Shown here piece by piece: positions 1 to 7,547 of a stretch of 43,391 bases of DNA (positions within the stretch are counted from its first letter, which is position 1; every line of letters starts with the position of its first letter). Made by a program: the position numbers and the translations under genes. This DNA is from Bradymonadales bacterium (lineage in GTDB: Bacteria > Bdellovibrionota > UBA2394), in the NCBI GenBank assembly GCA_007693605.1, contig REDG01000052.1, forward strand, positions 1-43,391, read 5' to 3'. The notes below the pieces were generated by a model. The model was not told the DNA's origin, did no database searches, and saw only the letters and a list, made by a program, of their open reading frames with translations.

Positions 1-944
1 CGTGCAGATACACTATAGGCTAGGCCCCGATTGGTTCTGACCTCTTCGAACAGCCGATTGTGAAGTATCTGCATTCCGATGGTCAGAGCCGGAAAGTCTT
101 CGTCGTCCAAGGCTGGAGATTTAAAGCGAGCAAGAAAGTAGGTGGTCGGAGAGTTGAAACTAGTGAAATGCGTTTGAGAGAAATCATTATTCGGAATCGC
201 TCGGGTGGGATTCGTCCGTTGACCTTCTGGTAAACTTCGAAAGTGCTCATCAATAAGGGCTTTGACTTCTTCGACCTGAAAATCCCCGACCAAAGTCACT
301 ACCACATTCTGTCGGTTAAATGTCCGAAACAAGAGGCTGTGCAGGTCTTCTCGTTTGATTTCGCGTATACTCTCAAGATATCCCGACGGCCGTCTTTGAT
401 ACGGATGGCCCGAAAAGAATATCTGATTCATCTTTAAGGCAATGACAGACTCTGGTCGATCCTGCTCCGATTTTAAGGCGGCAACTTGTTGTTCGATCAA
501 GAGTTTCAGTTCTCTCTCTTCCATTTTTGGCACCCGCACGATCTCAGACACGAGCGGCAAAAGTTCCGGCAGAAATCGACGAAGACATCGCAGACTGAGT
601 TCGACTGAGTCTTGGTCAGCGCTTACAGAAAGTCTGGCTCCAGTTCGTGTCAGAAGATCATCGATCTGGTCTTTGCTGTACGAGTAGGTGCCTCTCATTA
701 AAAGACCGCTGAGCAAATCCAAAGCTCCCGCTTTCTCAGTAAGTTCTACCCCACCGAAAGCTGAAATTCGAAGCGAAACCACCTCTTGCACGGGCCCCGG
801 CTCTTGTTTCGGAACTCGAAAAATCACGGGAATGCCAGATTCGGTAAAAAAACTTTGAGTTCCTGCGGTAAAGTCAAAACTTTGAGCCATTAATCCACTT
901 CCTCCTGTCATCAGCACCAACAAAGCTCCTAAGCATGCTCTCAT
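1..944 (-). CDS. M16-family peptidase-like protein, non-catalytic partner (3' end off window)
   Basis: The minus frame is open from an ATG at 944 to the window edge, about 314 codons, and its stop lies outside. AAGGGA stands about 7 nt before the ATG. The first residues (MRACLGALLVLMTGG) look like a signal peptide. The body reads as an M16 N-domain followed by the start of the second domain, including the family-typical RGLAYSVSA stretch at the edge. Where M16 enzymes carry HxxEH this protein has GALDLLSGLL, so the zinc site is absent. It lies 19 nt after the stop of the zinc-motif M16 gene upstream. This matches the known arrangement of M16B heterodimers, in which one subunit is catalytic and the other helps bind substrate. 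Family assignment is firm; the pairing is inferred from context. Confidence 0.88.
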   Translation of the reverse strand, partial: MRACLGALLVLMTGGSGLMAQSFDFTAGTQSFFTESGIPVIFRVPKQEPGPVQEVVSLRISAFGGVELTEKAGALDLLSGLLMRGTYSYSKDQIDDLLTRTGARLSVSADQDSVELSLRCLRRFLPELLPLVSEIVRVPKMEERELKLLIEQQVAALKSEQDRPESVIALKMNQIFFSGHPYQRRPSGYLESIREIKREDLHSLLFRTFNRQNVVVTLVGDFQVEEVKALIDEHFRSLPEGQRTNPTRAIPNNDFSQTHFTSFNSPTTYFLARFKSPALDDEDFPALTIGMQILHNRLFEEVRTNRGLAYSVSA

Positions 945-963
945 CTGGTATTCCCTTCGTCGC

Positions 964-2421
964 TTATCTCAAACTCAGTTCAATTTCTTTGGCCTCTTCC
1001 GGCAAGAGGGCGGCCACAACAAAATGTTGGTCTCCAATATACTTTTTCAGCGCTTGATCTATATCTTTGAGTTCGATGGACCTCAACATTTCAATATAAT
1101 TGACATAGTAATCGAGGCTGCCTGTGCTGCTCCAAATATTGCCCAAGCCCAAGGCCAGCCGTTGTCCAACTTCTGTATCATAGGCCGCGCTAGCCTCCAT
1201 TCCCGTCTTCGCCACGGCCAACTCGTTTTGATTGAAAAATCCGCCTTGGCTCATCTGGGCAATCAAGGACTGAAACTTCGAGGCTGCGGCCTGAGCCTTC
1301 TCTGGCATGGCTTCAAGACTAAACATCAGCAAGCTTGTATGTCTTTGTGTCCAGGACGAAAATCCAGCCGTCGTTGCAAGGCCGGAATCTACAAGCTCCT
1401 TCTGAAACCGAGAACTGTCTCGATTCAATAGACGACCAAGTAGGTCAAACACGACAGTTTCCCTATCGTTCTCCACAAAAGAAGGGCCGTGAAAGGCTTT
1501 GGTCACCGTGACAGTTTGAACGCGATCTCTCTTGATCGCTCGAATCGAATCCTCAAGGGGAGGGTGGGCAGGAATCGGGCGTTCAGTAAAAGGGTCGGGA
1601 GCTTGTGACCAAGCCCTCGGTCCAAAATGCCTTTCTACACTCGCCCAAAGTTCGTTGGGCTCGAAGTGCCCCACCACAAAGATTGAGCTGTTGTTGGGAA
1701 CATAATATTGATTCTGAATCTCTCTCATTTTTTCCTGTGTGGTCTCTCGAATGACCTCTCGACTTCCGCCGATGTTCTTTCTTGTGTAGTGCTCGGAAAA
1801 GAGATTTTTCAAAACTTCGTTCTGAAAAAAAGAATGAGAGGGGTCAGAGTCGTACATATCGAGTTCGCTCAGAATCACCTCTCTTTCTCGCTCCAGCTCC
1901 TCTTGCTGAAAGCTGGGGCGAATCAAGGCATGCGACATAAACTCTAAACCCTGATCAAGCAGATGGGATTGAAGGGTGAAAAAGTAACGAACGGATTCGG
2001 TCGAGGTATAAGCGTTCATATTGGGACCGAGTTCCACCCCCAGGCGATTCAGGGCTTGCATAAAATCCCTCTGAGAGGGGTAGCGTTCGTTTGCCTTAAA
2101 GAACATATGTTCATAAAAGTGTGCAAGCCCATCCAGATCTTCTGTTTCAACAAAGGCCCCGTTCCGCACGGTTATGGAAATGGTCACCATCGGAATGCTG
2201 GCCTTTTGCACTGCAAAGACTTCGAGGCCGTTTTCAAAGGCCCGCTTTTCGAAGATCTGACGGGCCTTTCGTGAATCGATGTCCATGGGGGTGATCCTTT
2301 CTACTACTTCTTGGGCAGGAGTCTGTCTGGGCATTCGGGAGATATCCCCGCTGCCGGTTTCTTTGGCGGCACAGGCCGAGACCAAAATTCCCAACAAGCT
2401 AAGTTTCAATAGCTTCATCAC
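964..2421 (-). CDS. M16-family zinc metallopeptidase, lipoprotein
   Basis: Predicted zinc peptidase of the insulinase/pitrilysin family (M16B-like), 485 aa. The inverted zinc motif HFYEH is at residues 101-105 and the third ligand is probably E181, at the usual spacing of 76 residues from the last His. The N-terminus is a lipoprotein signal with lipobox VSAC (Cys17), so the enzyme should be anchored in an envelope membrane facing the periplasm. The start is GTG at 2421 with GGAGG 10 nt upstream; the next codon is ATG and would also serve. The following gene encodes an M16 protein without the zinc motif, suggesting a heterodimer. Likely substrates are peptides or unfolded envelope proteins; the exact substrate cannot be told from sequence. 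Confidence 0.93.
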   Translation of the reverse strand: MMKLLKLSLLGILVSACAAKETGSGDISRMPRQTPAQEVVERITPMDIDSRKARQIFEKRAFENGLEVFAVQKASIPMVTISITVRNGAFVETEDLDGLAHFYEHMFFKANERYPSQRDFMQALNRLGVELGPNMNAYTSTESVRYFFTLQSHLLDQGLEFMSHALIRPSFQQEELEREREVILSELDMYDSDPSHSFFQNEVLKNLFSEHYTRKNIGGSREVIRETTQEKMREIQNQYYVPNNSSIFVVGHFEPNELWASVERHFGPRAWSQAPDPFTERPIPAHPPLEDSIRAIKRDRVQTVTVTKAFHGPSFVENDRETVVFDLLGRLLNRDSSRFQKELVDSGLATTAGFSSWTQRHTSLLMFSLEAMPEKAQAAASKFQSLIAQMSQGGFFNQNELAVAKTGMEASAAYDTEVGQRLALGLGNIWSSTGSLDYYVNYIEMLRSIELKDIDQALKKYIGDQHFVVAALLPEEAKEIELSLR

Positions 2422-2535
2422 TCTTTTCTTGCCTCCAGTTAAAATCCCAAATCAGGTTGATGGGAGGGTTTTCTTGTGCTTTCCATGTTGCCTCAAAGTG
2501 GGTTGTTTGCAAAGGATTTCAGACCCTTATCGCCA

Positions 2536-2550
2536 CTCCCGAATCGGGAG
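2536..2550. promoter_or_regulatory. 15-bp imperfect palindrome in divergent spacer
   Basis: CTCCCGAATCGGGAG has 7-nt arms around a single central base. It lies in the 197 bp spacer between the divergent M16 lipoprotein gene and the HAD-like gene. It could be an operator or a short hairpin; no T-run follows on either strand, so an intrinsic terminator is unlikely. The rest of this spacer shows nothing I can name. Confidence 0.3.
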
Positions 2551-2618
2551 GCTTTAGGCTTGTCTTTCTGAAGCAGAAGAGGAAATTAAGAAGAGAAACT
2601 TTTGGATTGAGTCGAAGC

Positions 2619-3401
2619 ATGCATCAAAAAGAAACAAATCAGTTTAACTCCGACCTTGTGCCGATGATCTCCTTTGGAGCTAGAGGAACTTTGTTCTATG
2701 ATCAACCCCCGCTAGAGGCATGGCTACTCTCTTATTTGAATTCGCGAGGAAAGACTCTCGAGGAGCAAGAGCTGAGAGCTCTTCTCTTAAACTCGATGGC
2801 TCACAGGAACGAGGAAGTCGAGGCAGATCTGAGTCGTTCGATCGAGAAGCGCAGCCTCTTTCGTTCGATTTTAGCGCCCTTGTTTGAAGAAAACGAGCTA
2901 GAAGCTGAGCTTCAACGGGCCACCGACGCTCATCATCTAGCGGTGAAAGTCGTGATTCCTCGTTCAGTTGTGGAGTTATGCGAAGAGTTGAAGACCCGTG
3001 GCTATCGACTGGCGATCGTGAGCAACGAGTCAGAGGCTTTGATCGAGCTTCTCAGGTACTCGCAGCTCATCGACCTGTTTGAGAGGGTGATTTTGGCGCA
3101 AGATGTGGGTGTTGCGAAGCCCGATCCGAAGATTTTTCAGATCTTACTGGAGGAAGCCGAGTTAAAGCCTGCCCAGGTCGTGCATGTGGGAGATCGGTAC
3201 GCGACCGATGTCTTGGGGGCGAATCGAGCAGGAATCTTAAGCTTCCTCTACGATCCACTTCGGCACGAGAGCTTGGCAATAGCCCAAGCCGAAGCCGGAC
3301 ATCAGAAGGTGGTCGACATTGAGGATATTCGAAAGCAGCGCTTTTATCGAGGGACTCGAATTCTTTCTCGCCTGGATGAATTGTTGGAGTGTTTCGAGTG
3401 A
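2619..3401 (+). CDS. HAD-superfamily (subfamily IA-like) protein lacking the nucleophilic Asp
   Basis: 260 aa from the ATG at 2619. The frame is open further upstream to 2457, but that part shows no family similarity. HAD motif II (IVSNES), motif III Lys (VAKPDPKIF) and motif IV (GDRYATD) are all clear, and a helical cap lies between motifs I and II. Motif I should begin with the phosphoryl-accepting Asp. Here it reads ISFGARGTL, with Gly20 at the Asp position and Arg22 at the second Asp position. The codon is GGA, two changes from an Asp codon. The fold is well supported, but classical phosphatase or dehalogenase chemistry is not expected. The stop overlaps the next start as GTGA, so the two genes are probably translationally coupled. 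Confidence 0.8.
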   Translation: MHQKETNQFNSDLVPMISFGARGTLFYDQPPLEAWLLSYLNSRGKTLEEQELRALLLNSMAHRNEEVEADLSRSIEKRSLFRSILAPLFEENELEAELQRATDAHHLAVKVVIPRSVVELCEELKTRGYRLAIVSNESEALIELLRYSQLIDLFERVILAQDVGVAKPDPKIFQILLEEAELKPAQVVHVGDRYATDVLGANRAGILSFLYDPLRHESLAIAQAEAGHQKVVDIEDIRKQRFYRGTRILSRLDELLECFE

Positions 3402-4165
3402 GCCACAAACCCTGTCTGATCTTGGTTAGCCCGAAAGGAGAGAGCAATCTGGGAGGCATCGCCAGGCTGATGGCAAACTTTGATTTGACTGACCTGCGAC
3501 TGGTTCAGCATCGCTGTGATCGTGATTCCGACGAAGTAAAAAAGATGAGCCTTCAAGCCTTCTCTTTGGTGGAGAACGCCAAAACCTTCGATCGTTTGAG
3601 CGAAGCTCAGGCCGATCTTCGGTGGACTCTCGCTCTAAGTATGCGTGCTGCCGGAGAGGGCCATCCGCAGCGGTCTTTGTTCGAACTCGATCGGCCATTT
3701 TGGAAGAGAGATGAGCCATGGGGAATTCTATTGGGGCGAGAAGACTCTGGCTTGACGAATGAAGAGTTAAGACAAACCAATCTTCAGGTTTCAATTCCCA
3801 GCTCCACAGAGTTTCCTTCTCTGAACATTGTTTCGGCGGCTGCCGTTGTCCTGTCTCGCTGGTTTGAGGCGACTCATCAAGATGCATCAGAGCTTCGCCG
3901 ACCCCTCTCGTCGAAGCCTCTGAAGAGAGAGGAAGATCTGTTTTTCAGGGGTCTCTCTAACTTGCTTCGAGACATTGGCTTCTTAAAGTCAGATTCATCC
4001 ACTCATGTCTTAGAGGATCTTCGAGACATCTATCAACGGGCGGAGATTCAAGAACGGGACCTTAGAATCTTGTTTGGGATTCTTTCCGATTTGGCTCGAA
4101 CCTGCGAAAAAAAAATATTTTCGAGCGGATCGGGTGGGGGTAAAAAAAGTTGCTCGTCAGAATGA
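3398..4165 (+). CDS. TrmJ-like tRNA/rRNA 2'-O-methyltransferase (SpoU family)
   Basis: 255 aa SPOUT (alpha/beta-knot) methyltransferase expected to use S-adenosylmethionine to methylate a ribose 2'-OH in RNA. Three SpoU motifs are visible: motif 1 around residues 18-30 (NLGGIARLMANFDL), motif 2 at 112-123 (LGREDSGLTNEE) and motif 3 at 138-148 (EFPSLNIVSAA). The order, spacing and C-terminal helical extension fit TrmJ, which modifies position 32 of tRNAs, better than TrmH or RlmB. Start GTG at 3398 is chosen because GGAG lies 8 nt upstream and the codon overlaps the HAD stop as GTGA; another GTG at 3389 is in frame. The last residues are Gly/Ser/Lys rich and look unstructured. The exact RNA target is inferred. 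Confidence 0.85.
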   Translation: MSHKPCLILVSPKGESNLGGIARLMANFDLTDLRLVQHRCDRDSDEVKKMSLQAFSLVENAKTFDRLSEAQADLRWTLALSMRAAGEGHPQRSLFELDRPFWKRDEPWGILLGREDSGLTNEELRQTNLQVSIPSSTEFPSLNIVSAAAVVLSRWFEATHQDASELRRPLSSKPLKREEDLFFRGLSNLLRDIGFLKSDSSTHVLEDLRDIYQRAEIQERDLRILFGILSDLARTCEKKIFSSGSGGGKKSCSSE

Positions 4166-4278
4166 AGGCCTAGCCAGGAATCTGTAAAAAAGTTGAGTAT
4201 TTTCGGTGCTATGCAACAGGCGACTCTGTTGTGCGCTGTTATGGCGCAGTGCTACGATAGAGTTTCGGGGGAGGCTTT

Positions 4279-4815
4279 TTGCAACGTTTGGCATTCGGAG
4301 TTCTGTTTGGCTCGATGGTATTCGCGGAATCCGCGACGGCCGGAAGTCTTATGCCTCAATCCGTGCCTGCCTTGACCCAAGCCGCAGATTCCGCCTATCG
4401 CGTTCGGGTGCTCCACGAAGAGCCTCGCCAGGATGAGAAGACGGGTCTGATCTTTCGACGCTTGTCCGTTGAAGTTCTGGAAGTCTTTAAAGGTCGGTGG
4501 CCGAGTCAATCGATCGTCAAAGTAGAGCTACCCGGTGGAAAGAAGGGCAATGAAGGTCTTCATATTTCTGGGATTCCCCATTTGGCGGTGGGTGAAGAAT
4601 ACATCTTGTTTTTGGAGGCCGATTGGGGGTCTGGGGTGAATCGCCTGAGCGGTTGGAGTGCTTATCTGGTGGTTTCTGATCAGCGAGGAGATCGTTTCAT
4701 TGTGAGCGCTCCTGAGTCGAGCATTGAGAAGAGAACTCATGATATTCGGGCCAGTCAGCTTCGATCGGCTTCGTCTTATCAGAATTTTGTGACAGAGATT
4801 TTCAGTAGTTACTAG
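4279..4815 (+). CDS. Small exported protein preceding matrixin; possible NTR/TIMP-like fold
   Basis: 178 aa from a TTG start with GGAGG 4 nt upstream; a second TTG lies at 4288. The N-terminus is a signal peptide (hydrophobic residues 4-16, likely cleavage after SATA near residue 22). The mature part is predicted mostly beta: an AYRVRV strand, then SVEVLEVFKG, a V-x-V strand, and PHLAVGEEYILFLE ending in a GW turn. I know this order of features from NTR-type (TIMP-like) domains, but I recall the resemblance by eye and have no alignment. The N-terminal Cys of true TIMPs is missing. The next gene, 43 nt downstream on the same strand, is a matrixin, so a chaperone, inhibitor or cofactor role is worth considering. 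Function unknown. Confidence 0.72.
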   Translation: MQRLAFGVLFGSMVFAESATAGSLMPQSVPALTQAADSAYRVRVLHEEPRQDEKTGLIFRRLSVEVLEVFKGRWPSQSIVKVELPGGKKGNEGLHISGIPHLAVGEEYILFLEADWGSGVNRLSGWSAYLVVSDQRGDRFIVSAPESSIEKRTHDIRASQLRSASSYQNFVTEIFSSY

Positions 4816-4858
4816 TCCAAGGGAAAAAACGGCACTACGGGAGTGCTTTGGAGGGGAT

Positions 4859-5977
4859 GTGATCAAAGGCTGGACAATTGGTGGACTCGCTCTGGTGCTT
4901 GTAGCGCTCTTTCTAATGGAACGAGTGCAAGCATTTACCATCATCTCGAATGCAGGGCAGCCCGCCAATTGGCCAGGCGGGGTGGTTCACTACGATTTCT
5001 ATAAAATCCCCGCAGGTTTTATGCAGCCGATACACAAGTCTTTCGATGTGTGGACGGAAGTTCCTGGCGTTAGCTTGAGTGTGAACTTTCAAGGCGTCAG
5101 TCAACAGGCGCCGAGAACTCGGGATGGGCGCAACACGGTGAGTTGGGTCGAGTCGGGCTGGGCGAGTTTGGGCTTCAATCCTCCCGCAAATGCTCTTGCG
5201 GTCACTCTCTCTTCTTTCAATGCCTCGACCGGGCAGATTCTAGACTCTGATATTTATTTTAATGCACAAAATTTTAGCTGGGGGGATGGAGAGCAAAACC
5301 CCCATGTGGTGGATGTTTGGAATATTGGCTCTCATGAAGTTGGTCATTTGCTGGGTCTGGACCATTCCTCCGTTTCATTTTTTGAGTCCGATCCTAAACT
5401 AGAAGAGGCCACGATGTTCTTTGCATCTTCTTACGGCGAGACTTTTCGACGGATTCCGGCGGAAGATGATGAGCTGGGAATTCGGAATCTCTATCCGGAT
5501 CTATCAGACAACGAGTACGCTTTGCCGGCGGCCAGAATCGATTCGGTCGAATTGATTTCGTCGTCGGGTAACATTCTAAACCTGAGAGTTTTTGGGGCTA
5601 ACTTCACAGAGCAAACCAGCTTTGTTTTGACGGCCAAGTCGAGTGGCACCTTTGATGTGGTTTCTCGCTACCGATCAATCATTTCCCCCAATGAGGCAGA
5701 GGTGCAGTTGAACAAAGGCAGCTTCTCTTCTAATTTCCCCTTTCTTCTCGCCTTCAATGATTCCGCGTCGATTGATTCTTTTAGTTTGTTTTCTGACTCC
5801 TCTCAGGCGGACATTGTGGAGCTTCTTCAGGGCGCGGGGGGCTCAGGCGGTTCAGGCGGGGGCTGTCAGTTGCGACTGAGTTCCACTCAAACGGCGGGGT
5901 CTTGGGCGGTTCTTCTCGGCTTTCTCTTCTTGGTCTTTCTAGCTCGACGAATGGCAAAGTCTTTACAAGTCCTTTAA
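4859..5977 (+). CDS. Matrixin-type secreted zinc metalloprotease with C-terminal membrane sorting tail
   Basis: 372 aa from GTG, with GGAGGGG just upstream. A signal peptide ends around VQA (residue 25). The metzincin zinc motif is complete: H159-E160-x-x-H163-x-x-G-x-x-H169, with a Met-turn candidate at M186 (EEATMFFASS). This places it with matrixins (M10). Residues about 225-320 form a second, beta-rich domain that may be Ig/IPT-like. The C-terminus is distinctive: a Gly/Ser-rich linker, Cys336, a hydrophobic helix of about 16 residues and an Arg pair. This layout resembles MYXO-CTERM and GlyGly-CTERM sorting signals, so the protein is probably exported and anchored or processed at the surface. 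The small secreted protein just upstream is likely co-expressed. Confidence 0.92.
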   Translation: MIKGWTIGGLALVLVALFLMERVQAFTIISNAGQPANWPGGVVHYDFYKIPAGFMQPIHKSFDVWTEVPGVSLSVNFQGVSQQAPRTRDGRNTVSWVESGWASLGFNPPANALAVTLSSFNASTGQILDSDIYFNAQNFSWGDGEQNPHVVDVWNIGSHEVGHLLGLDHSSVSFFESDPKLEEATMFFASSYGETFRRIPAEDDELGIRNLYPDLSDNEYALPAARIDSVELISSSGNILNLRVFGANFTEQTSFVLTAKSSGTFDVVSRYRSIISPNEAEVQLNKGSFSSNFPFLLAFNDSASIDSFSLFSDSSQADIVELLQGAGGSGGSGGGCQLRLSSTQTAGSWAVLLGFLFLVFLARRMAKSLQVL

Positions 5978-5997
5978 ATTGTCGATACCATTAAAGA

Positions 5998-6540
5998 ATG
6001 TTTGGAAATTCTCAGTTTCGACAAGAGGTCCTTGCTAAATTTCGTGAAGTCGAGCAACAGATTGCAGACTTGCAGCGAACACAATCTGAGCTTAAGTCTC
6101 AGAATACGAGGTTAACTCATCAGTTGAAGACGGTGACTCGAAAGCTCGTCATGAGGTTGCCTCTGTCTTTAGAGAGTCTTGAAAAGGCTCTCAATTATGA
6201 TCTTATTTTTCCTGAAGAGTTGGAGTCTTGGAAGAAGATGACCCAGGGAGGTCTTCTGGTGGATATTCGATCGGCCGAGGAGTTTTCGAAATCCTCCATC
6301 CCTGACGCAATTTCGATGCCGATTGATCAGCTGGGCAAGCAAGTGGAGAGGTTGAGCAAATTTCAACCGATTCTGTTGATTTGTGAGAACGGCGTGAAAA
6401 GCGTGTCGGCCTCAGAGCTGCTCCATTCTAAGGGCTTTCACTTTCTTTATGTTTTGAAGGGCGGGATCAGCCACTTCAGCGGAAAGACTGTCACCACCGG
6501 ACTTGCGGGCGAGTTCGAAAGCCAAGTTCAGCAAGCTTAA
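5998..6540 (+). CDS. Rhodanese-domain protein with N-terminal coiled coil
   Basis: 180 aa. Residues about 8-50 form a charged heptad-like helix, probably a dimerising coiled coil. Residues about 70-165 are a single rhodanese (sulfurtransferase) domain: LLVDIRSAEEF, IPDAISMP, and the active-site loop C129-E-N-G-V-K-S, which keeps the persulfide-forming Cys. There is no signal peptide, so it should be cytoplasmic. The final C-terminal stretch is short and non-catalytic. Its stop overlaps the convergent ketol-acid reductoisomerase stop by 4 nt (TTAA). Sulfur donor and acceptor cannot be deduced. The ribosome site is weak (AAAGA directly before the ATG). Confidence 0.87.
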   Translation: MFGNSQFRQEVLAKFREVEQQIADLQRTQSELKSQNTRLTHQLKTVTRKLVMRLPLSLESLEKALNYDLIFPEELESWKKMTQGGLLVDIRSAEEFSKSSIPDAISMPIDQLGKQVERLSKFQPILLICENGVKSVSASELLHSKGFHFLYVLKGGISHFSGKTVTTGLAGEFESQVQQA

Positions 6541-7523
6541 GACTTCAGTTTGTCCTGAATTTCTTGATGGAGTTTTTCAATGGGATGCTTGGCGCTCGCA
6601 TCTAGTTTCTTGAGAAACTGGGGGCTATCAGAGTCTCGCAAAAACTCTCTGGCAAACTCTCCCGATTCAATTTCACTCAAGACTTCTTTCATTCGCTCTT
6701 TCACGGCTGCCGGAAGTACGCGATCCCCTCGAGTCACCGCTCCGTATCGGGCTGTGGGGCTGATTCGTTCAATCATTCCGTGAATGCCGAACTCCCAGAC
6801 CAAGTCGACAATGAGTTTCAGTTCGTAGAGGGTTTCGTAGTAGGCGGCCTCGGGCTGGTAGCCATTCTCAATCAAGACTTCGTATGCACTTCGAATCAGT
6901 TCTGCAAGGCCGCCGCACAAGAGGCTCTGTTCCGAAAAGAGATCCGAGACGGCTTCATCCTGAAATCTTGCCCAGATGAGCTTTCGAGGATGAGCTCCCA
7001 TGGCTTTTGCAAGGGCTTCGATCCATTGCTTTTCGGTGACTGTTGGGGGGCGCTCCCCAGACGCATCTTTAACAGCAAGAATGGCGGGTAGAGCCTGAGC
7101 CTGACCGTAGAGCTTGACCAGTCCTGAAGCCGCCCCTTTGGGGGCGACCAATACATGAATGGGACCCGCGTCTTTGCAGGGAATTTGGTCGAAGTGACTG
7201 GCGAAGCCATGAGAAAAAATCAGAGCCTTTAGTTGGGGGGCCCCCTCTAGATACTCCTTAAAGTAGGAGCCTTGAATCTGGTCGGGCAGATTCATTAGGA
7301 TATGGCTGAACGAGTTCGCCATTTCTTTGAATGAAAGGAGTTCAAAGCCTTGGGCCTTGGCTCGATCTGCCGAAGCTCCCTTGGGCCGCACGGCGATCTT
7401 GACTTGCACCTGAGACTGATGAAGATTTCGAGCTTCAGCCTGGCCTTGCGCTCCGAAACCAAACATGCCAAGAGAGAGGGAATTGAGGAGTTCGATTTCC
7501 TCTTTTGTCAGGATGGGGTTCAA
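6537..7523 (-). CDS. ilvC: Ketol-acid reductoisomerase (class I, divergent)
   Basis: Predicted NAD(P)H-dependent isomeroreductase of valine, leucine and isoleucine synthesis, acting on acetolactate or acetohydroxybutyrate. The start is TTG at 7523: AGGAG lies 7 nt upstream and the resulting 328 aa fits class I enzymes, whereas the open frame back to 7562 would overlap the divergent gene. The Rossmann motif GFGAQGQAEA is at residues 22-31. All the expected active-site residues can be placed: H105, K129, D194, E198, E230, E234 and S255, with normal spacing. Outside these the sequence is noticeably diverged. No other branched-chain gene (ilvB, ilvN, ilvD, leu) is nearby, so it is a solitary copy. 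It converges on the rhodanese gene. Confidence 0.9.
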   Translation of the reverse strand: MNPILTKEEIELLNSLSLGMFGFGAQGQAEARNLHQSQVQVKIAVRPKGASADRAKAQGFELLSFKEMANSFSHILMNLPDQIQGSYFKEYLEGAPQLKALIFSHGFASHFDQIPCKDAGPIHVLVAPKGAASGLVKLYGQAQALPAILAVKDASGERPPTVTEKQWIEALAKAMGAHPRKLIWARFQDEAVSDLFSEQSLLCGGLAELIRSAYEVLIENGYQPEAAYYETLYELKLIVDLVWEFGIHGMIERISPTARYGAVTRGDRVLPAAVKERMKEVLSEIESGEFAREFLRDSDSPQFLKKLDASAKHPIEKLHQEIQDKLKS

Positions 7524-7547
7524 ATTTGATCTCCTTTCTGTTTTGAG

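Noticed and set aside
2457..2618. Upstream extension of the HAD-like frame
   Set aside because: The extra 54 residues have no similarity to the family and cover the divergent promoter spacer.
4193..4436. Two short plus-strand frames overlapping the start of the exported protein gene
   Set aside because: The exported frame has a signal peptide and ribosome site; these have neither and end within it.
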